The notes: generated by a model from the sequence alone, not told the origin. Counted from the stretch's first letter, positions 24,553 to 36,601 are shown. The stretch is 64,000 nucleotides of DNA from Seriola aureovittata (GCF_021018895.1 NC_079380.1:2828236-2892235), one strand, 5' to 3'. Program-made: numbers and translations.

Positions 24553-25735
24553 AAGCCTGCAGAATGCAAAATGTTGTTGTTGCCTCACATACAATGACTG
24601 TACATGAAAATACATGGAAAATGAAGTTCCAGTATTCAAAGTAAATACATTCTTGGATTATTACAGATGAATACAGTTTTCATTGTCATAAAACCACAAT
24701 GCAACAAAACTACAGATATGAAAGTAGAGTAAAATAATACATTAAAATGCATTGTTTGTGACCTAAACAAACAAAAACAAACAAACAAAACACTTGATAA
24801 TAGGACAAGAATGAGAAAATGAACAGGACAATTTGATTAACAGTAATGTGTTGGTTTTTTGTTATTTAAATATTACTTATATGTTGTTATATGTTTTCAT
24901 TTGACACAGCAGAGAAGATAGAGGCTGAGGAGCAGAGCAGAGTGTAATGACGGACCAGGATGGGGGGATGAGATGAATATCAGGACAGTCTGTGGGTGAG
25001 GACGAGAGAGAGGCGATGTGTGGTGTCAGAGCGCCTCTAAGTGGCCGGACGAGAGGCTGAGAGCAGAGTGAGAGAGTCGACATCGAATCCTCCTTCATTC
25101 TTTCTACATGTAGTTTATAGTTTGACTTTTTCCCCTTCATCAGGATTTACTGCAGAATCCTGATCATTTGAAATACTTTTACACATATATTATTTGCATC
25201 AGAATTCTTAGCTGATGCTTAATATTTTCTGACATTTTGTAAAAATGATTGTTAATCTGCTTTATACTGAGTTCAGGTGTCCGTGTCTCTTCACACAGTC
25301 AGCATCACAGTAGTCACTGTCGACTAAACTGTGGGTTGTCGTTGATTTGACACAAAATCCTGGGTCTTTAATTATATTCTCATTCAAACTCAGCCACCAA
25401 ACTGTGCATTTACTCTCCATTTTTCACGTTTACATATTATTTTCAAAACTGTTCAATTTATGCTCTAAACCAAAATAACTTTAAATTAGACTGGATTTTT
25501 TTATATTCTGCTAAATCTACATCTAAAAAGAAATTAAAAAAAGAAATAATAATAAAACTGTTTAACCTTTATGTTGTGATTGGATCAAAAGAAAAATAAT
25601 ACAAAGACAGATTTTTTTCAACCCGAAAATCCAAAGTCTTTTATCAATTCCTGTGTAGAACATGTGAAAGAAAAAGAAATCCTTGCGTACACATGCTGCC
25701 ATTCCCCCACACATTTATGTCCTTTAGATCAATTT
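24551..25735. other. Intergenic, nothing recognised
   Basis: AT-rich sequence. The minus-strand frame at 24877-25140 shows no known domain. Confidence 0.6.
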
Positions 25736-25737
25736 GA

Positions 25738-25764
25738 CCCACATACACACACAAACACACACAA

Positions 25765-25796
<32 letters not shown>

Positions 25797-25812
25797 ACAC
25801 TCACATACACTT
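25738..25812. repeat. (CA)n microsatellite
   Basis: An interrupted ACACA array of about 75 bp. Confidence 0.95.
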
Positions 25813-26401
25813 GTTACATTGCTACAATCAGAGCACCAGGAAGCCGTCTGTTCCTGCTTTATCGCTCTCTTTACCTCCTTCTCTGTAGTGTAGCAAGATT
25901 TTAGACATTTAACATTTCCTCACACCTGCACATCGAGGGAGGGGCAAAACAGATAAGGGCCTTGGAGCTAATGCTGGAGCAAAGTGAGACACGTAGATTT
26001 TTGCGTTTTGTGTTTCTGTTTCTGCTGATTATTTCTGAGTCATTTGTGAGAGCTGTATTTCAGTCTGAGTTCGCTTCTCGTGTTTCTATCATTGTTCATC
26101 ACCTCTATTTGTGTTATGGCTTTGATTATAATAAGATCAGGTGAGGTGAAAGGTGAAAATCAATTGACAGTATCAGTTCAAAATAATGAAAACTTTTTAT
26201 CATTTCAATTTTTTCCTAAATTAGGACAATTAATGCCACCTGAATCTTAATTTTAGTGGATTTTCACTTTTTTTTTTAAGCCAAAAAATGAATGACACTT
26301 CAATTGTTAAATATAGCAGCGATTAATATCAAATATGAATCATATATGTTATCTACAGTATATTGTTTGGAATTGATATAAAGACATATACGTTAAACAT
26401 T

Positions 26402-26465
26402 TTTGACTGGAGACCTGTCCAGGGTGTAACCCGTCTCTGGCCCAGTGTCGGCTGGAATAGGTGGA
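26402..26465 (+). repeat. SINE/LINE-shared 'GACCTGTCCAGGGTGTAACC' block
   Basis: The block 'GGAGACCTGTCCAGGGTGTA' followed by 'CTCTGGCCCAGTGTCGGCTG' is a degenerate copy of a motif conserved in many teleost SINEs and LINE tails. Only about 65 bp is recognisable. Confidence 0.6.
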
Positions 26466-26717
26466 TAATACAAGGTGTTAGAAGATGTAGACATATAAAC
26501 AGATATATATACACAGCAGACTACTTCTTATACACACAGTAACTTCAAAGAGACCATGTTAACGTATTACCAGCTCTCTAACAGAGCACAGCAGTGCACT
26601 AAAGAGACTAATTGTGTCAGGAAGGTTCATTTCTAAGTCTGACCTGAACCACATGCCTCTGAGCAGGGCACTGACCCCGAACAGGAACTACACAGACAAA
26701 ATGACTCTGTTATTTCT

Positions 26718-26762
26718 TTCTTTCATCCTTTCATTCTTTCTTTCTTTCTTTCTTTCTTTCTT
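26718..26762. repeat. (TTTC)n microsatellite
   Basis: Tandem TTTC units with a slightly degenerate left side. Confidence 0.95.
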
Positions 26763-28170
26763 GTTCATATTCAAATTAAAGGTGTCAAATACTTAGAACT
26801 CATGATTCTAATTATGATCCTGTTTAATGAGATAATAATTATGGGGTTTTTAGTGGCAGTCATCTCTATATGACTGTACTCATATATGATGTGGGGCGGG
26901 CACATCAACACACTGACCAACCACAACCACTATCACATCAGCCTCTTTCTCTCTACCTCATGTAGCAGCAGAGTCATTTGTCACGTACGGCTTTATGGTC
27001 ACTTCTACCCTGATGACTGTTGTTTTATTCTCTGTGGAAACATGCTGCTGCTTTTTATACCTGGTGTGACAACTGCTACTACAGCTGGACGAGTCAACAA
27101 AATAAACCTCAGAGTCTTGAACAGAAGCCACAGAAATCAGCTTAACTGACCTTTCACAGGATAATAAGGACACGTATGAGTAGCAGTAGTTAACTTTACA
27201 CAGCAAAAGCATTTTTTTCCACTTCAAACACGTGTTTTCTTGGAAATCAACTACATTAACATTATACACCAACAAGAATTAGAACTAGGAAGCCTTTATT
27301 GTCACTGTAAGCTCTGCACACAACAAAATTAGTCGCTGCTCCTCATCAAAAATAAACATTAAAACAAGATAAATTATATAAAAAAATATACAAAACAAAT
27401 ATTAAGTTGAGTGTATTATATTGCACCATAATAAATGGCTTTGTTAATATGGTGTAGATGGTATATAGTAATACAAGAATCTATTTGGTTAAGCAAACAT
27501 CCCAAAAGAGAAAACCACATCTAGGCACAGGTGGTTTTTCAGAATTTCTACATGTGATTAACTCTCATAATATTGGCACATGTTCAATGTAAGACCTGTC
27601 ATATCAAATATAGGCATATGCAGGTTTTATTTTTTATCATTAATATGATGAAAACATTTCATATGGACATATGTGATTTTAGGACATTAAATATGTAAAA
27701 TGTCATTTCTACTTGCAAAAACATGAATTTCACAATTTTTGGTTATTTGACGACGGTCAAAGAGACGTCGTCTGACACAGTCACACAGCTAAAAGACACA
27801 TTCTGATATTTTTACATGACTACTTTTATTTAAAACTGTTAACATATATATTATTCAGTGGTTTTATCCCTCAACAAGTGCTGTGGAAACCAAAAGATCC
27901 AAACATTTTGGCCTCTAGGACCCTTCATTGTTCAGCTTGCATGGTATGACGGTTCATATTCAAAATATGAAAAATTTCTGTATGAACTGGGGAAAACTAC
28001 TGGTTACATTGTTTCAGTTCCAAACTGTGCCGGTCACTCAGAGGTTAGAAACAGAGATCCCTCTTCTGCAGAAACAGCCCTGCTGTCACCTCTGCTCATT
28101 CTTTTCAACCTTTCATTTTGAAGCCAGGTAGTTTTTCTTTTTTTTCTCTCCATATCCAACCCATCAGAGT
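26763..28170. other. Intergenic, nothing coding
   Basis: About 27280-27350 resembles a reverse-oriented LINE tail ('CCTTTATTGTCACTGTAAGC'). Apart from that I see no gene or element. Confidence 0.5.
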
Positions 28171-28174
28171 GAAG

Positions 28175-28300
28175 GAGGAAAGCCATTTATTAATGAACAA
28201 ACTGTAATTGTCATTAGGCTGACTGTGCAGCGAGATGGGCCTTCTTGAAATAAAAGAATATCCTTCTTAATTAATGGTGACATCAATCATGGTTTGGCCC
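28175..28300. other. Candidate conserved noncoding element
   Basis: This is a short unique block with several TTAAT/ATTAAT words ('CCATTTATTAATGAACAAAC', 'TTAATTAATGGTGACATCAA') and no stop-free frame. It has the composition of developmental enhancers. The judgement rests on sequence texture only. Confidence 0.25.
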
Positions 28301-28715
28301 GATTGGCTGAGAGGCGGTCCATCTCCTGTCTGATTCATAGGCAAGACATGAGCGAGGGAGAAAGCTTAAGTGATGACAGAGAGAGAGAGAGCGAGTAAAG
28401 AGAGAGATATAAATAGATTCTGTTGAGTTTGTTACTTCATGTTGTTTTGTCCGTTACAAAGAAGAAAAGAAAAAATATCAATCGTTCAAATATTCTTTAG
28501 AAACAATGTGCCATGTTTTCCTTTTACACTTTTTTTCCAGTTGCTAACACATTAAAATGAGACACAAAGCAAAATGATTGAAAATGACACTGATAGAACA
28601 AAACCTCAGCTCACGTCTCCAAAACACATTTTCACCTTTGCACCCAAAGTGCAACTCAACATGACACTTTTTGCATCCACACATTGCACACAGTTCTCTG
28701 TGTTAAACACAGGAA

Positions 28716-29345
28716 TCTGATATTAAGTCATTTGTTTGTCATTTCAAAACGCTGCTTTTCTAAATGCCACACGGACCAGTTGGCCAATAACATGCCTCCT
28801 GGCCCAACACCTAACCTAGGGTGTAAGCACAAAGATACAGTTTGACAATGACAATGGAAGCAGCAGCGAGAGGGAGAAGTGGAGGGAATGTTTCCAAATG
28901 TGGAAACATTTGGGATAATGGAAGAACACAACTCAACAAAGTATATAACATAGGTTTAGTTGTTTTTAGACATTTTCGTGTGGAAAAGTTACAGATTATA
29001 ACCAACTAAATGTATCATTGTGACACCAAAGGTGTGGTGAAAAGTTTCAGGTGCGCCTAAATGAAAAGTGATCAACATCAAACACGAATCAAGTCCACAC
29101 ATGTTCAGAACTTTGTTTATCATTATCTGTCCGGCTCCTTTTCCTTAGGGATCAGTTAAACCTGTTTCCCTGAAATGATGCAATGGCAGAATTATAACCA
29201 TGTCTGTCTAAGTTCATTTTATTCATCAAGACAGAACAGAATGAATTTCCTCATCCATATTCATCCATAACTGTAATATGTACTGCTCCCAGCATCAGAC
29301 CCTGACCACCTGTTTGACAGTAACTTACCATGAGTGTGTTTTTCA
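28716..29345. repeat. Left arm of large inverted repeat
   Basis: The arm begins TCTGATATTAAGTCATTTG and pairs, in reverse complement, with 33450-34082. Shared blocks include 'CATGCCTCCTGGCCCAACAC', 'TTTCAGGTGCGCC' and 'CCCAGCATCAGACCCTGACC'. Similarity looks around nine bases in ten by eye. A 10-bp hairpin (AATGTTTCCA...TGGAAACATT) lies inside each arm. Immediately outside, 28530-28715 resembles subterminal sequence of IS630-like elements ('CAGTTGCTAACACATTAAAA'). Confidence 0.85.
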
Positions 29346-29514
29346 AAACTCTACACACAAATCCAAGTGTCATATGTTGAAACACAAGTTATTTTTCCAA
29401 AATGTTACTGGTGTAACTTTAGTACAGTGTGGTACAAGAAAACAAAGCTAAAGTAGTCTAAAGTCAGTCAGGTTTTCATCAAAATACCAAAACATTTGGT
29501 GTCTAAGTCTCAAT

Positions 29515-29745
29515 AGTCTAGTGCTGATGAAAAGGTTTAATTCATTGGTGACAGTGTTGAAGTGACTGACTGACTCTGCTTGTTTCAACACTTGTAAACG
29601 CGGTTTTGATTGTTTAAGAGGCTTTTGCAGGAGTGATTTAGTGTTATGAGACATGCATTCACTGTTCTGAGAACTGCATGAAGAGTTGTGAGAATGATGT
29701 TTCTGATGAGTGAATTGCATCAAAACGATTAGTAAAAACTGTATC
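29515..29745 (+). repeat. Direct repeat, left copy
   Basis: About 230 bp starting AGTCTAGTGCTGATGAAAAG is repeated in the same orientation at 33163-33383. Matching blocks include 'GGTTTTGATTGTTTAAGAGG' and 'CTGTTCTGAGAACTGCATGA'. Its orientation conflicts with the inverted arms outside it. Confidence 0.85.
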
Positions 29746-29849
29746 ATAGGATATGAGCAGGGAGACTCACATGCTTAAAATAAGCCACTGATATGTGTGA
29801 GTGCTCACCTTGTTTTCATGTGATTTGTCATGTTGTGCAGAACAGTTTG

Positions 29850-30420
29850 TTCTGTGGCAGCAAACTCTCAAAAGACGATCTGCAAGACGAGGGTCGTGTG
29901 GCACAAATATTCACCAGGATGAACGGTCTACAGTTTGGTGGTCAAAGGTTAATTTCCCAGTGACCTCACAAAACGTGGTTTTGGCCTTGTGAACACAATA
30001 TCTCTGTAACACCTTCAGGAAATTTCTTTAAATTTGGTAAAAACGGTCACCTGGACTCAAGAATGAACTGAGTAGATTTTGGTTGCTAAAGGTCAAAGGT
30101 CAAGGTCACAGTGACCTCGCAAAATGTGGTTTTGGCCTTGTGAACGCAATATCTCAAGAATTCCTCAAGGGAATCCCTTCATATTTGGCACAAACATTCA
30201 CTTGGACTCAAGTACAAACTGATTAGACTTTGGTGGTCAAAGGCCAAGGTCACGGTGACCTCACAAAACACTTTAAGCCATTACTCTAGGCTTCACACGG
30301 CAGTTATGACAAAATTTTGTACAAATGGTTAGTGGATAAACAGGGATGCAATCTGAAAGTAGTGGTATTAGTCTGAATGGCAGACAAGAGAAACTGTGAG
30401 GCAGTAATTATATTCTTTAA
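29850..30420. repeat. Tandem-like dispersed repeat 'GGTCAAAGGTCAAGGTCA'
   Basis: There are about three diverged units, each carrying 'TTTTGGTTGCTAAAGGTCAA'-like sequence, the semi-palindrome AAGGTCACAGTGACCTC and 'AAAAYGTGGTTTTGGCCTTGTGAA'. Related copies lie at 4380-4850, 35990-36150 (end part only) and 58940-59440. Confidence 0.8.
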
Positions 30421-30601
30421 GGTGGCTAAAATACGTTTTTGCAGATGAACCTATCCAAAGCAGCTCATCATGCAGCTATTGTGCCGGTGCTCCTGCTGCT
30501 TCTCTAAACTGATGTGAATCTACTGCAGGTAACACACTGACTGTAGATCAGTCCCTCACAAAACCCCATGTCAAATTACCCCAACTATCACTTTAATGCG
30601 T

Positions 30602-32656
30602 TACAGTTTTTTTTGATTGCTTTAAGCACAATTTGGAAATCAGGGCCTGGTTTTTCAAAACTCTACACACAATTAGCAGAACACCTCAGATCCTTAGCAA
30701 AATGAAACACTCTTGTAAAAACTAAACACTAATTTATAAAAACTATATTTTGTTAGCATATGAAACACACATTTCATATGACTTAATTCTGTTTGAACCA
30801 GTTACACACTGCTGTGCTGAACCTGAAACACTTTTAGCAATTATACTTCTCAGTGATTAGGGCACTGTAGGTGAAGTACACAGAGGAAGTGCAACTATAC
30901 AATAAATTCACCAAACACTACACAAGACCAATGCTGCAGACTGATGAAAATATCATTTATTTCTCCCCATACACCCAAAGTCAACATGTCAACATGGAGA
31001 ATCACAACAACAAAAAAAATCTGACAGTACAATACAGTACAGAAAATACGAGACATTATCTCTTCACCTAGCTGGATCTGGCCAGAGAATTTCATCACCA
31101 TCACAGGCGATATCCTCATTGGCAAGACAACGTGGGAAGAACCGTCTTGAATGTCGAATCCATCCTTGCACAGCTGCGGTGTTGACTTGGCCACAGGCTC
31201 CTCCATGGCCTGAATGAGGGGTACCTGAGCCTGGGGCCGGAGGTCGTCAACCCTCCACCACCATGCAGAGAAAAACTCTTCCATTGGGGTTAGAAACAGA
31301 GAGTATGGTGGAAGGTAGAGTACTGTAAACTGTGGATGGTGTTGTCACATTGACACATTGTCCCAGATGACAATGTGTTGCATCTGGTGCATTTGGTTTA
31401 CTGCTGTGACGATGTTGTGCAATCGGTCCAACACTGTGAGAATGTGAGGTGTGTTGTAAGGGCCCATGTTGGCATGACGGAGGAGGACCCCATTCTGTGT
31501 AATGGCAGCGCAAAGGGTGATGTTACCCCCATGTTGCCCTGGGACACTGATCATAGCGCTGTGGCCAATGATATTTCTGCCTCTCCTTCTTGCTTTTGTG
31601 AGGTTAAACCCTGCCTCATCTATGTATATGAACTCATGCAGGATTTCCTCAGCATCCATCTGTAAAACTCTCTGAAATACAGTGAAAGACAAGATTGTGT
31701 AGTTCAGCATAGATCTAGTATAGAGTAAATTTACATGTAAAAATCACAGTGAACAATACATACTGTACTTCCACATGCTCATGCCGCAGCTGTTTGACCC
31801 TCTCTGTATTCCGCTCAAAAGGAACTCGATAAAGTTGTTTCATTTGAACCTGATGTCTTTTCAGGATGTGTGCCAGTGTTCACAGAGAGACCTGATGGTC
31901 ATTATTGAAAGTGTCATGGTCACCGATAATGTTGGCTTGAATTTCTCTGAGCCTGATAGCATTATTGGCCAGAACCATGTTTATGAGCTCTCTCTCTCTT
32001 GTTCTTGTGTGAATATGGGCGCCCTTCCTCCTTGTCGTTCTCGACCCTCAATCCTATGTACAAAAAAATACATGTAACCTACTGTAAAATGTCACAGGAA
32101 GGGGTATCAAAAGTGCTGATATGGTGCATACAATAAGCAGCTGATTACTGTAACTGTAGACTGATTTTTTTTTACCTATTTTCTTGTCGAAATGTCCTAA
32201 TGACAGATGCCACTGTGTATCTGCTAAGATTTGGCTGAACTCTTAGTCCAGCCTCCCTCAGCGTCAATCCACGGTTCACAACATGGTCAACTAGTGTTAC
32301 GCGAATTTCATTTGATAAATTTGGTCCTCTTCTTCTTTGAGCACGTTCTCCTCCTGCTTCGGGTCTTCCTCTTCCTCTTCCTCTACCTCGGCCTGTACCT
32401 CTGGCACGGCCTCCACCTCTTCCTCTTCCTCTACCTCATTTTCCTCCGCCATGGATTGCCCCTCTCACCCTCACTCCTCTTCTTCTGACTCCTTCCATTT
32501 TGGTTGAAGACAGGTGAACTCAGGTGCTGCATGTTTATAGAGCTTAAACCTGATTGGTGTGTCTACAATTAAGCAGTTATGTGTTTGCGCACCTGATGGC
32601 TGTGTAATTGTGTAATACTTTTGATTTTAGTGTTTATGCAATCGAAAAAAACTGTA
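30602..32656 (-). mobile_element. IS630-like DNA transposon flanked by TA
   Basis: The left end TA|CAGTTTTTTTTGATTGC (30602 on) and right end GCAATCGAAAAAAACTG|TA (to 32656) are near-perfect inverted repeats of about 17 bp. They are bounded by TA dinucleotides, the target of Tc1/mariner/IS630 elements. The 2.05-kb interior carries one minus-strand transposase pseudogene. The element sits inside the larger inverted-repeat block, so it inserted later. Confidence 0.85.
31064..32498 (-). pseudogene. IS630-like DDE transposase, broken
   Basis: The minus strand encodes a transposase that would act in the nucleus on the element's own ends. Reading order: an Arg-Gly-rich leader; helix-turn-helix segments (LVDHVVNRGLTLREAGLRVQ, then YTVASVIRTFRQENR); a short putative intron starting GTAAAAAAAA; GGRAPIFTQEQE and ANNAIRLREIQ; YIDEAGFNLTKARRRGRN with the first catalytic Asp (about 31600-31630); IVIWDN with the second Asp (about 31360-31380); and EEFFSAWWWRVDD with the final Glu (about 31250-31285). 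It is dead. There is a TGA in the leader, an extra AG pair in the GAACAAGAGAGAGAG stretch shifts the frame, about 20-30 residues before the last motif are deleted or scrambled, and the tail is shifted after EEP. The visible DDE triad and TA-flanked ends make the family assignment strong. Confidence 0.9.
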
Positions 32657-33040
32657 AACTATTGAGCCAATGCAAGAAAGAAAGGGTCTCTTTCAACATA
32701 TAATGATAATTTTGCGTATAAGCCAAGATAACAAAAATGTTATGGGTAACAAAAATATAGCCTGTTATATTTTAGGTTGTGCTTAACAGCATGATTGATA
32801 TACATGAGCCAAGCCTGCAGCTGTTACCAGCAAAGCAAATGAGTCATTATATTTACATCAGATTTGACTATCAAATTAAATCATTATCAAATACTATTTT
32901 TTCCTAAGCTAGAAAAAAAAATTTTCTTTAAATGTGCAGGCTGTATGTTTATGAATTATACACGATAGATCGATGTAGTTATTTATGTATTTGAAATTGT
33001 GCATTGTCATAGTACAGTAATTTATCACTGGCACTGTCGC
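32657..33040. other. Spacer inside the composite repeat block
   Basis: AT-rich sequence between the IS630-like element and the LINE fragment. Nothing recognised. Confidence 0.5.
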
Positions 33041-33160
33041 CACTAGCTTTAAAACTGCTACGGTTAAACCTTTACCTAAGAAACCAAACCTTGATCCAGG
33101 ATTTCTAGATAACTACCAGCTTCATTTCTTTTCTAAAGTACTGGAAGGAGTCGTGTCTCA
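33040..33160 (+). mobile_element. L2-like LINE reverse-transcriptase fragment
   Basis: The translation TATVKPLPKKPNLDPGFLDN then YQLHFFSKVLEGVVSQQ is the start of the RT domain of L2/CR1-like LINEs (usual form: KP.LKKP.LDP...NYRPIS...SK.LE..V..QL). Only about 40 codons remain, and it abuts the direct repeat at 33163. Confidence 0.75.
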
Positions 33161-33162
33161 GC

Positions 33163-33383
33163 AGTCTAGCACTGATGAAAAGTTTTAATTCATTGGTGAC
33201 AATATTGAAATGATAGACTGACTTTGCATGTTTCAACAAATGTGAACAAGGTTTTGATTGTTTAAGAGGCTTTTGCAGGGCTGATTTAGTGTTATTAACT
33301 GTTCTGAGAACTGCATGAAGAGTTATGAGAATGATGTTTCTGATGAGTGAATTGCATCAAAGTGACTGAGAAAAACTGTATTC
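33163..33383 (+). repeat. Direct repeat, right copy
   Basis: Same-orientation partner of 29515-29745, with a small internal deletion around 'TTATTAACTGTTCTG'. Confidence 0.85.
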
Positions 33384-33449
33384 ACCTTCTGAGTATCAAC
33401 ATCAATACAACATACAGTAAACATATCACCAAACCTCAATCTCAATCAA

Positions 33450-34082
33450 GTCTCCTGAGCAGTGACACACACTTATGGTGAGTTAGTGTCAAACAGGTGG
33501 TCAGGGTCTGATGCTGGGAGCAGTACATATTACAGTTATGGATGAAGATATTCATTCTGTTCTGTCTTGATGAATAAAATGAACTTAGACAGACATGGTT
33601 ATAATTCTGCCATTGCATCATTTCAGGGAAACAGGTTTAACTGATCCCTAAGGAAAAGGGGCCAGCACAGATAATGATAAACAAAGTTCCTGAACATGTG
33701 TGGACTTGATTCGTGTTTGATGTTGATCACTTTTCATTTAGGCGCACCTGAAACTTTTCACCACACCTTTGGTGTCACAATGATACATTTAGTTGGTTAT
33801 AATCTGTAACTTTTCCACATGAAAATGTCTAAAAACAACTAAACCTATGTTATATATATTGTTGAGTTGTATTCTTCCATTATCCCAAATGTTTCCACAT
33901 TTGGAAACATTCCCTCCACTTCTCCCTCTCGCTGCTGCTTCCATTGTCATTGTCAAACTGTATCTTCGTGCTTACGCCCTAGGTTAGGTGTTGGGCCAGG
34001 AGGCATGTTATTGCCCAACTGGTCCATGTGGCATTTAGAATAGCAGTGTTTTGAAATGACAAACAAATGACTTAATATCAGA
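33450..34082. repeat. Right arm of large inverted repeat
   Basis: Reverse-complement partner of 28716-29345. It ends CTTAATATCAGA. Immediately after it the sequence restarts as a tandem partial copy. Confidence 0.85.
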
Positions 34083-34224
34083 GTATGGGTGAGGATATTA
34101 ATTCTGCCATGGCATCATTTCAGGGAAACAGGTTTAACTGATCCCTAAGTAAAAGGAGCCAGCACAGATAGTGATAAACAAAGTCCCTGTGTGTGTTTGG
34201 ACTTGTTGACAGCGTCTGAATAAA

Positions 34225-34233
34225 GATATAAGG
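34225..34233 (+). promoter_or_regulatory. Candidate TATA box of the SecA/OTU gene
   Basis: GATATAAGG lies about 90 bp upstream of a consensus splice donor in an otherwise unexplained segment at the edge of the repeat block. A transcript starting near 34255 would give a first exon of about 65 nt. No transcript evidence is available, so this is a placement hypothesis. Confidence 0.35.
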
Positions 34234-34254
34234 CTGCGTATCTTGTTCTTCAGA

Positions 34255-34321
34255 AGTACCAGGCACCTGTTGTCAGACCAAAGCCTCTGACAGTTCTGAC
34301 AGCCTGTCATGCTGAAGTCCG
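34255..34321 (+). other. Putative 5' UTR exon with uORF
   Basis: The segment ends GAAGTCCG|GTGAGT, a strong donor at 34322. The nearest good acceptor before the giant ORF is TTTCTATCTTTCAG ending at 36601. If the two are joined, an ATG at 34309 opens a 15-codon uORF that ends at TAG 36634-36636, 21 bp before the main ATG and in the same frame. The implied intron is about 2.28 kb and consists largely of repeats. Confidence 0.4.
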
Positions 34322-35035
34322 GTGAGTTGATTTTCCGAACATCTTTTGAGTATCCTGCTTTTTAAACTGTTCAAACTTTTGTAAAAAAAAAAAAAAAAAA
34401 AAAAAAACAAGCATCATTGATTTGTTGTGTTATTTATTGTGCCAGGATTTTCTATATGTGACACGGTACACAGCATGATGCAGGCCATTGTTGATGTCAG
34501 ACTTTGTTTATACGTGAATGTGCTGTTTTCCTACCACACAAAAACAGATCAAATTCAACTATTAACAGTGAGGACAGGGCTGCCAGGGCTGGAAAGAGTA
34601 CTGTTGCACTCAAGCACAAGTAAAGTTACTTGTGTAAAAATGTACTCAGATACAAGTTCAAAGTATGTCAGTTATAATGTACTCTGAGTAAACATTACTG
34701 TGTTAGATTTAAAAGGGGGAAGAGGAGGGGTAAGAAACATGGTGATACCAGTAACATATGAATGGAAGAGGATTAGGGCCACATGCAAAAAAAAAACATT
34801 TTTGAATTCTGACTTTTTTCTCAGAAAATTCTTTAAAGTCAGAAAAAAATATCAAGTTTGTTACAATAACAACAGTAAATTCATGTAATTCATTACTTCC
34901 ACCCCTGAATCCTGCAGACTAACTTTTTACATTGGTTGCGGCACTGGTGCACTTAACTTTTTCATTTAGGTGTACCTAAGGTTTCTCAACACATCTTTGG
35001 GGCCACAGTAATACAATTTAAGTGTTACCTTTTTT

Positions 35036-36601
35036 GGAATTGGAGAAGACATTCTTTGCAACAGGCTGATTCAGTATTTTGGCCTTTTTGTTTGTTGTAG
35101 GCTCAGAGTGAGATGAGACCATCTCTGCCAAAGATGTTAGGTATCAAATCTATATTATCAGAAATCTCCCTAAATACTGAGTGAACTCAAAATCAGCCTC
35201 AAACAAAGAAGAAGGAAGCTCACTGGAGGAAAGTTACACTTTTGGAATATCCACTTCTTAAAAAAGTCACACCCAAAACTTGGCTTTGATTTCCGGCACA
35301 TTCCTTCTTGCTATTGTCCTTCAATATTTTCTTGTAACTGCTCCCCGAACCTCATTATCTAGATATTTTACCTTGTCTAGATGTTCAGATTTTTACCCAA
35401 GCCTCACTGATCAGTTTGCATTGCAAATCTCTTTTGGGTCAGATCAGATGCTATGGCATCGGCCCTGGTTGATATACGAGACAATCAGATGTAAGGATAA
35501 AGATAACGTTAGCACTAAGGAAACAGTGCTAACGATAGATAGAAATAGTTCTTATTGTTAGATTAAATGTTCCTGAGGAAAACTGTGTGAACGATGTCCT
35601 GCCCATATAGAGAGAGGTAAACTGAAGTTCACTCATGTTGCGGCCATTGTAACTTGTGTTTCAGTTTTTGTGTTTTGAGTGACACTGACCGTGTCCAACC
35701 TGAAGAGAATCTCACTGTACTGAGTACAGTCAAAATCAGCTTCAAACAAAGCAGAAAGAAGCTGATTGGAGGAAAGTTACTTACTTTCTGCCACATTTTG
35801 GACTTAGACATGTTTTCCTTAACTTTTGCAGTTCTGCCTTCGTTTTACTTTTTGGCTCATATTAAGCCCTACCTGCATTGTGTTTCTAAAGTAAATAGTC
35901 CAAGGGTGCATGGCTCACAGTAGCAATACTGCTTGTATTTCTTCACATTTTTATGCCTTCGACGGTCAGCGACAGTGTGACAGCACAAAACACCTTTTGG
36001 CCATAACTCAAGACTTCACACAGCAATTATGACAGAATTTCACACAAATGCTTAATATTTTCTATGACTCTGGGTAAACAGGGATTTAACCTGAAACTAG
36101 TGTGAGTGGAGGAGGCAGACAAGCATAAGGCAGTAATTCTAGTTCTTCATGCTTTTGTTGTAACTGCTCACCAAGCCTCATCATCTTACATAGTAATTAT
36201 ATAGTAATTACTTAGTAATTATGTAGTAATGTGAAGAAATTTATTTATATAGTAATACTCACAAACACGTTATCTTCTGATGCATTAGTGATGACCCACC
36301 TGTCTTACCCTGTCTATGCGCTATATTACTTACAAACAAATCCATATAATTACTGACCAACCCTCTTTATTCTGCTTCAATTTTAATCTGTAAAGACCAA
36401 ATATTTTACAGTAATTATACTACTACAACTTGTCATTATACTGATTTTACTGATTTTACTTGGCAATTTCTTCACACTACATAATTACTACATATTTAAT
36501 GGCCTTTAAATCAAAGGCTTACCAAATTAATATGTTTTATAAAAAAAAAAAATGAAATTGTTGTTGTACATCATTAAATCTTTGTATTTTCTATCTTTCA
36601 G
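35036..36601 (+). other. Putative first intron with local repeats
   Basis: It contains a direct repeat ('CAAAATCAGC.TCAAACAAAG', 'GGAGGAAAGTTAC') at about 35188-35246 and again at 35728-35782. A second pair ('TTGTAACTGCTC.CC.A.CCTCAT') occurs at about 35330-35360 and 36158-36186. A fragment of the GGTCAAAGGTCA-repeat end lies at 35990-36150, and 'TAGTAATTA' tandem words at 36190-36250. No coding exon was recognised. Confidence 0.5.

Larger units (their letters stand above)
34085..35035 (+). repeat. Interrupted third copy of the arm sequence
   Basis: About 34095-34212 repeats 33599-33712 ('CATCATTTCAGGGAAACAGG', 'ACTGATCCCTAAGTAAAAGG') in direct orientation. About 34955-35035 continues the match to 33735-33805 ('TTTTTCATTTAGGTGTACCT') after an insertion of roughly 740 bp. 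The insert holds the putative first exon (34250-34321), an A25-type run (about 34382-34406) and a truncated MITE (about 34762-34860). Confidence 0.7.

Noticed and set aside
32231..32488. Plus-strand Leu/Phe-rich frame resembling a membrane protein
   Set aside because: It is the antisense of the Arg-Gly-rich leader of the IS630-like transposase on the minus strand.
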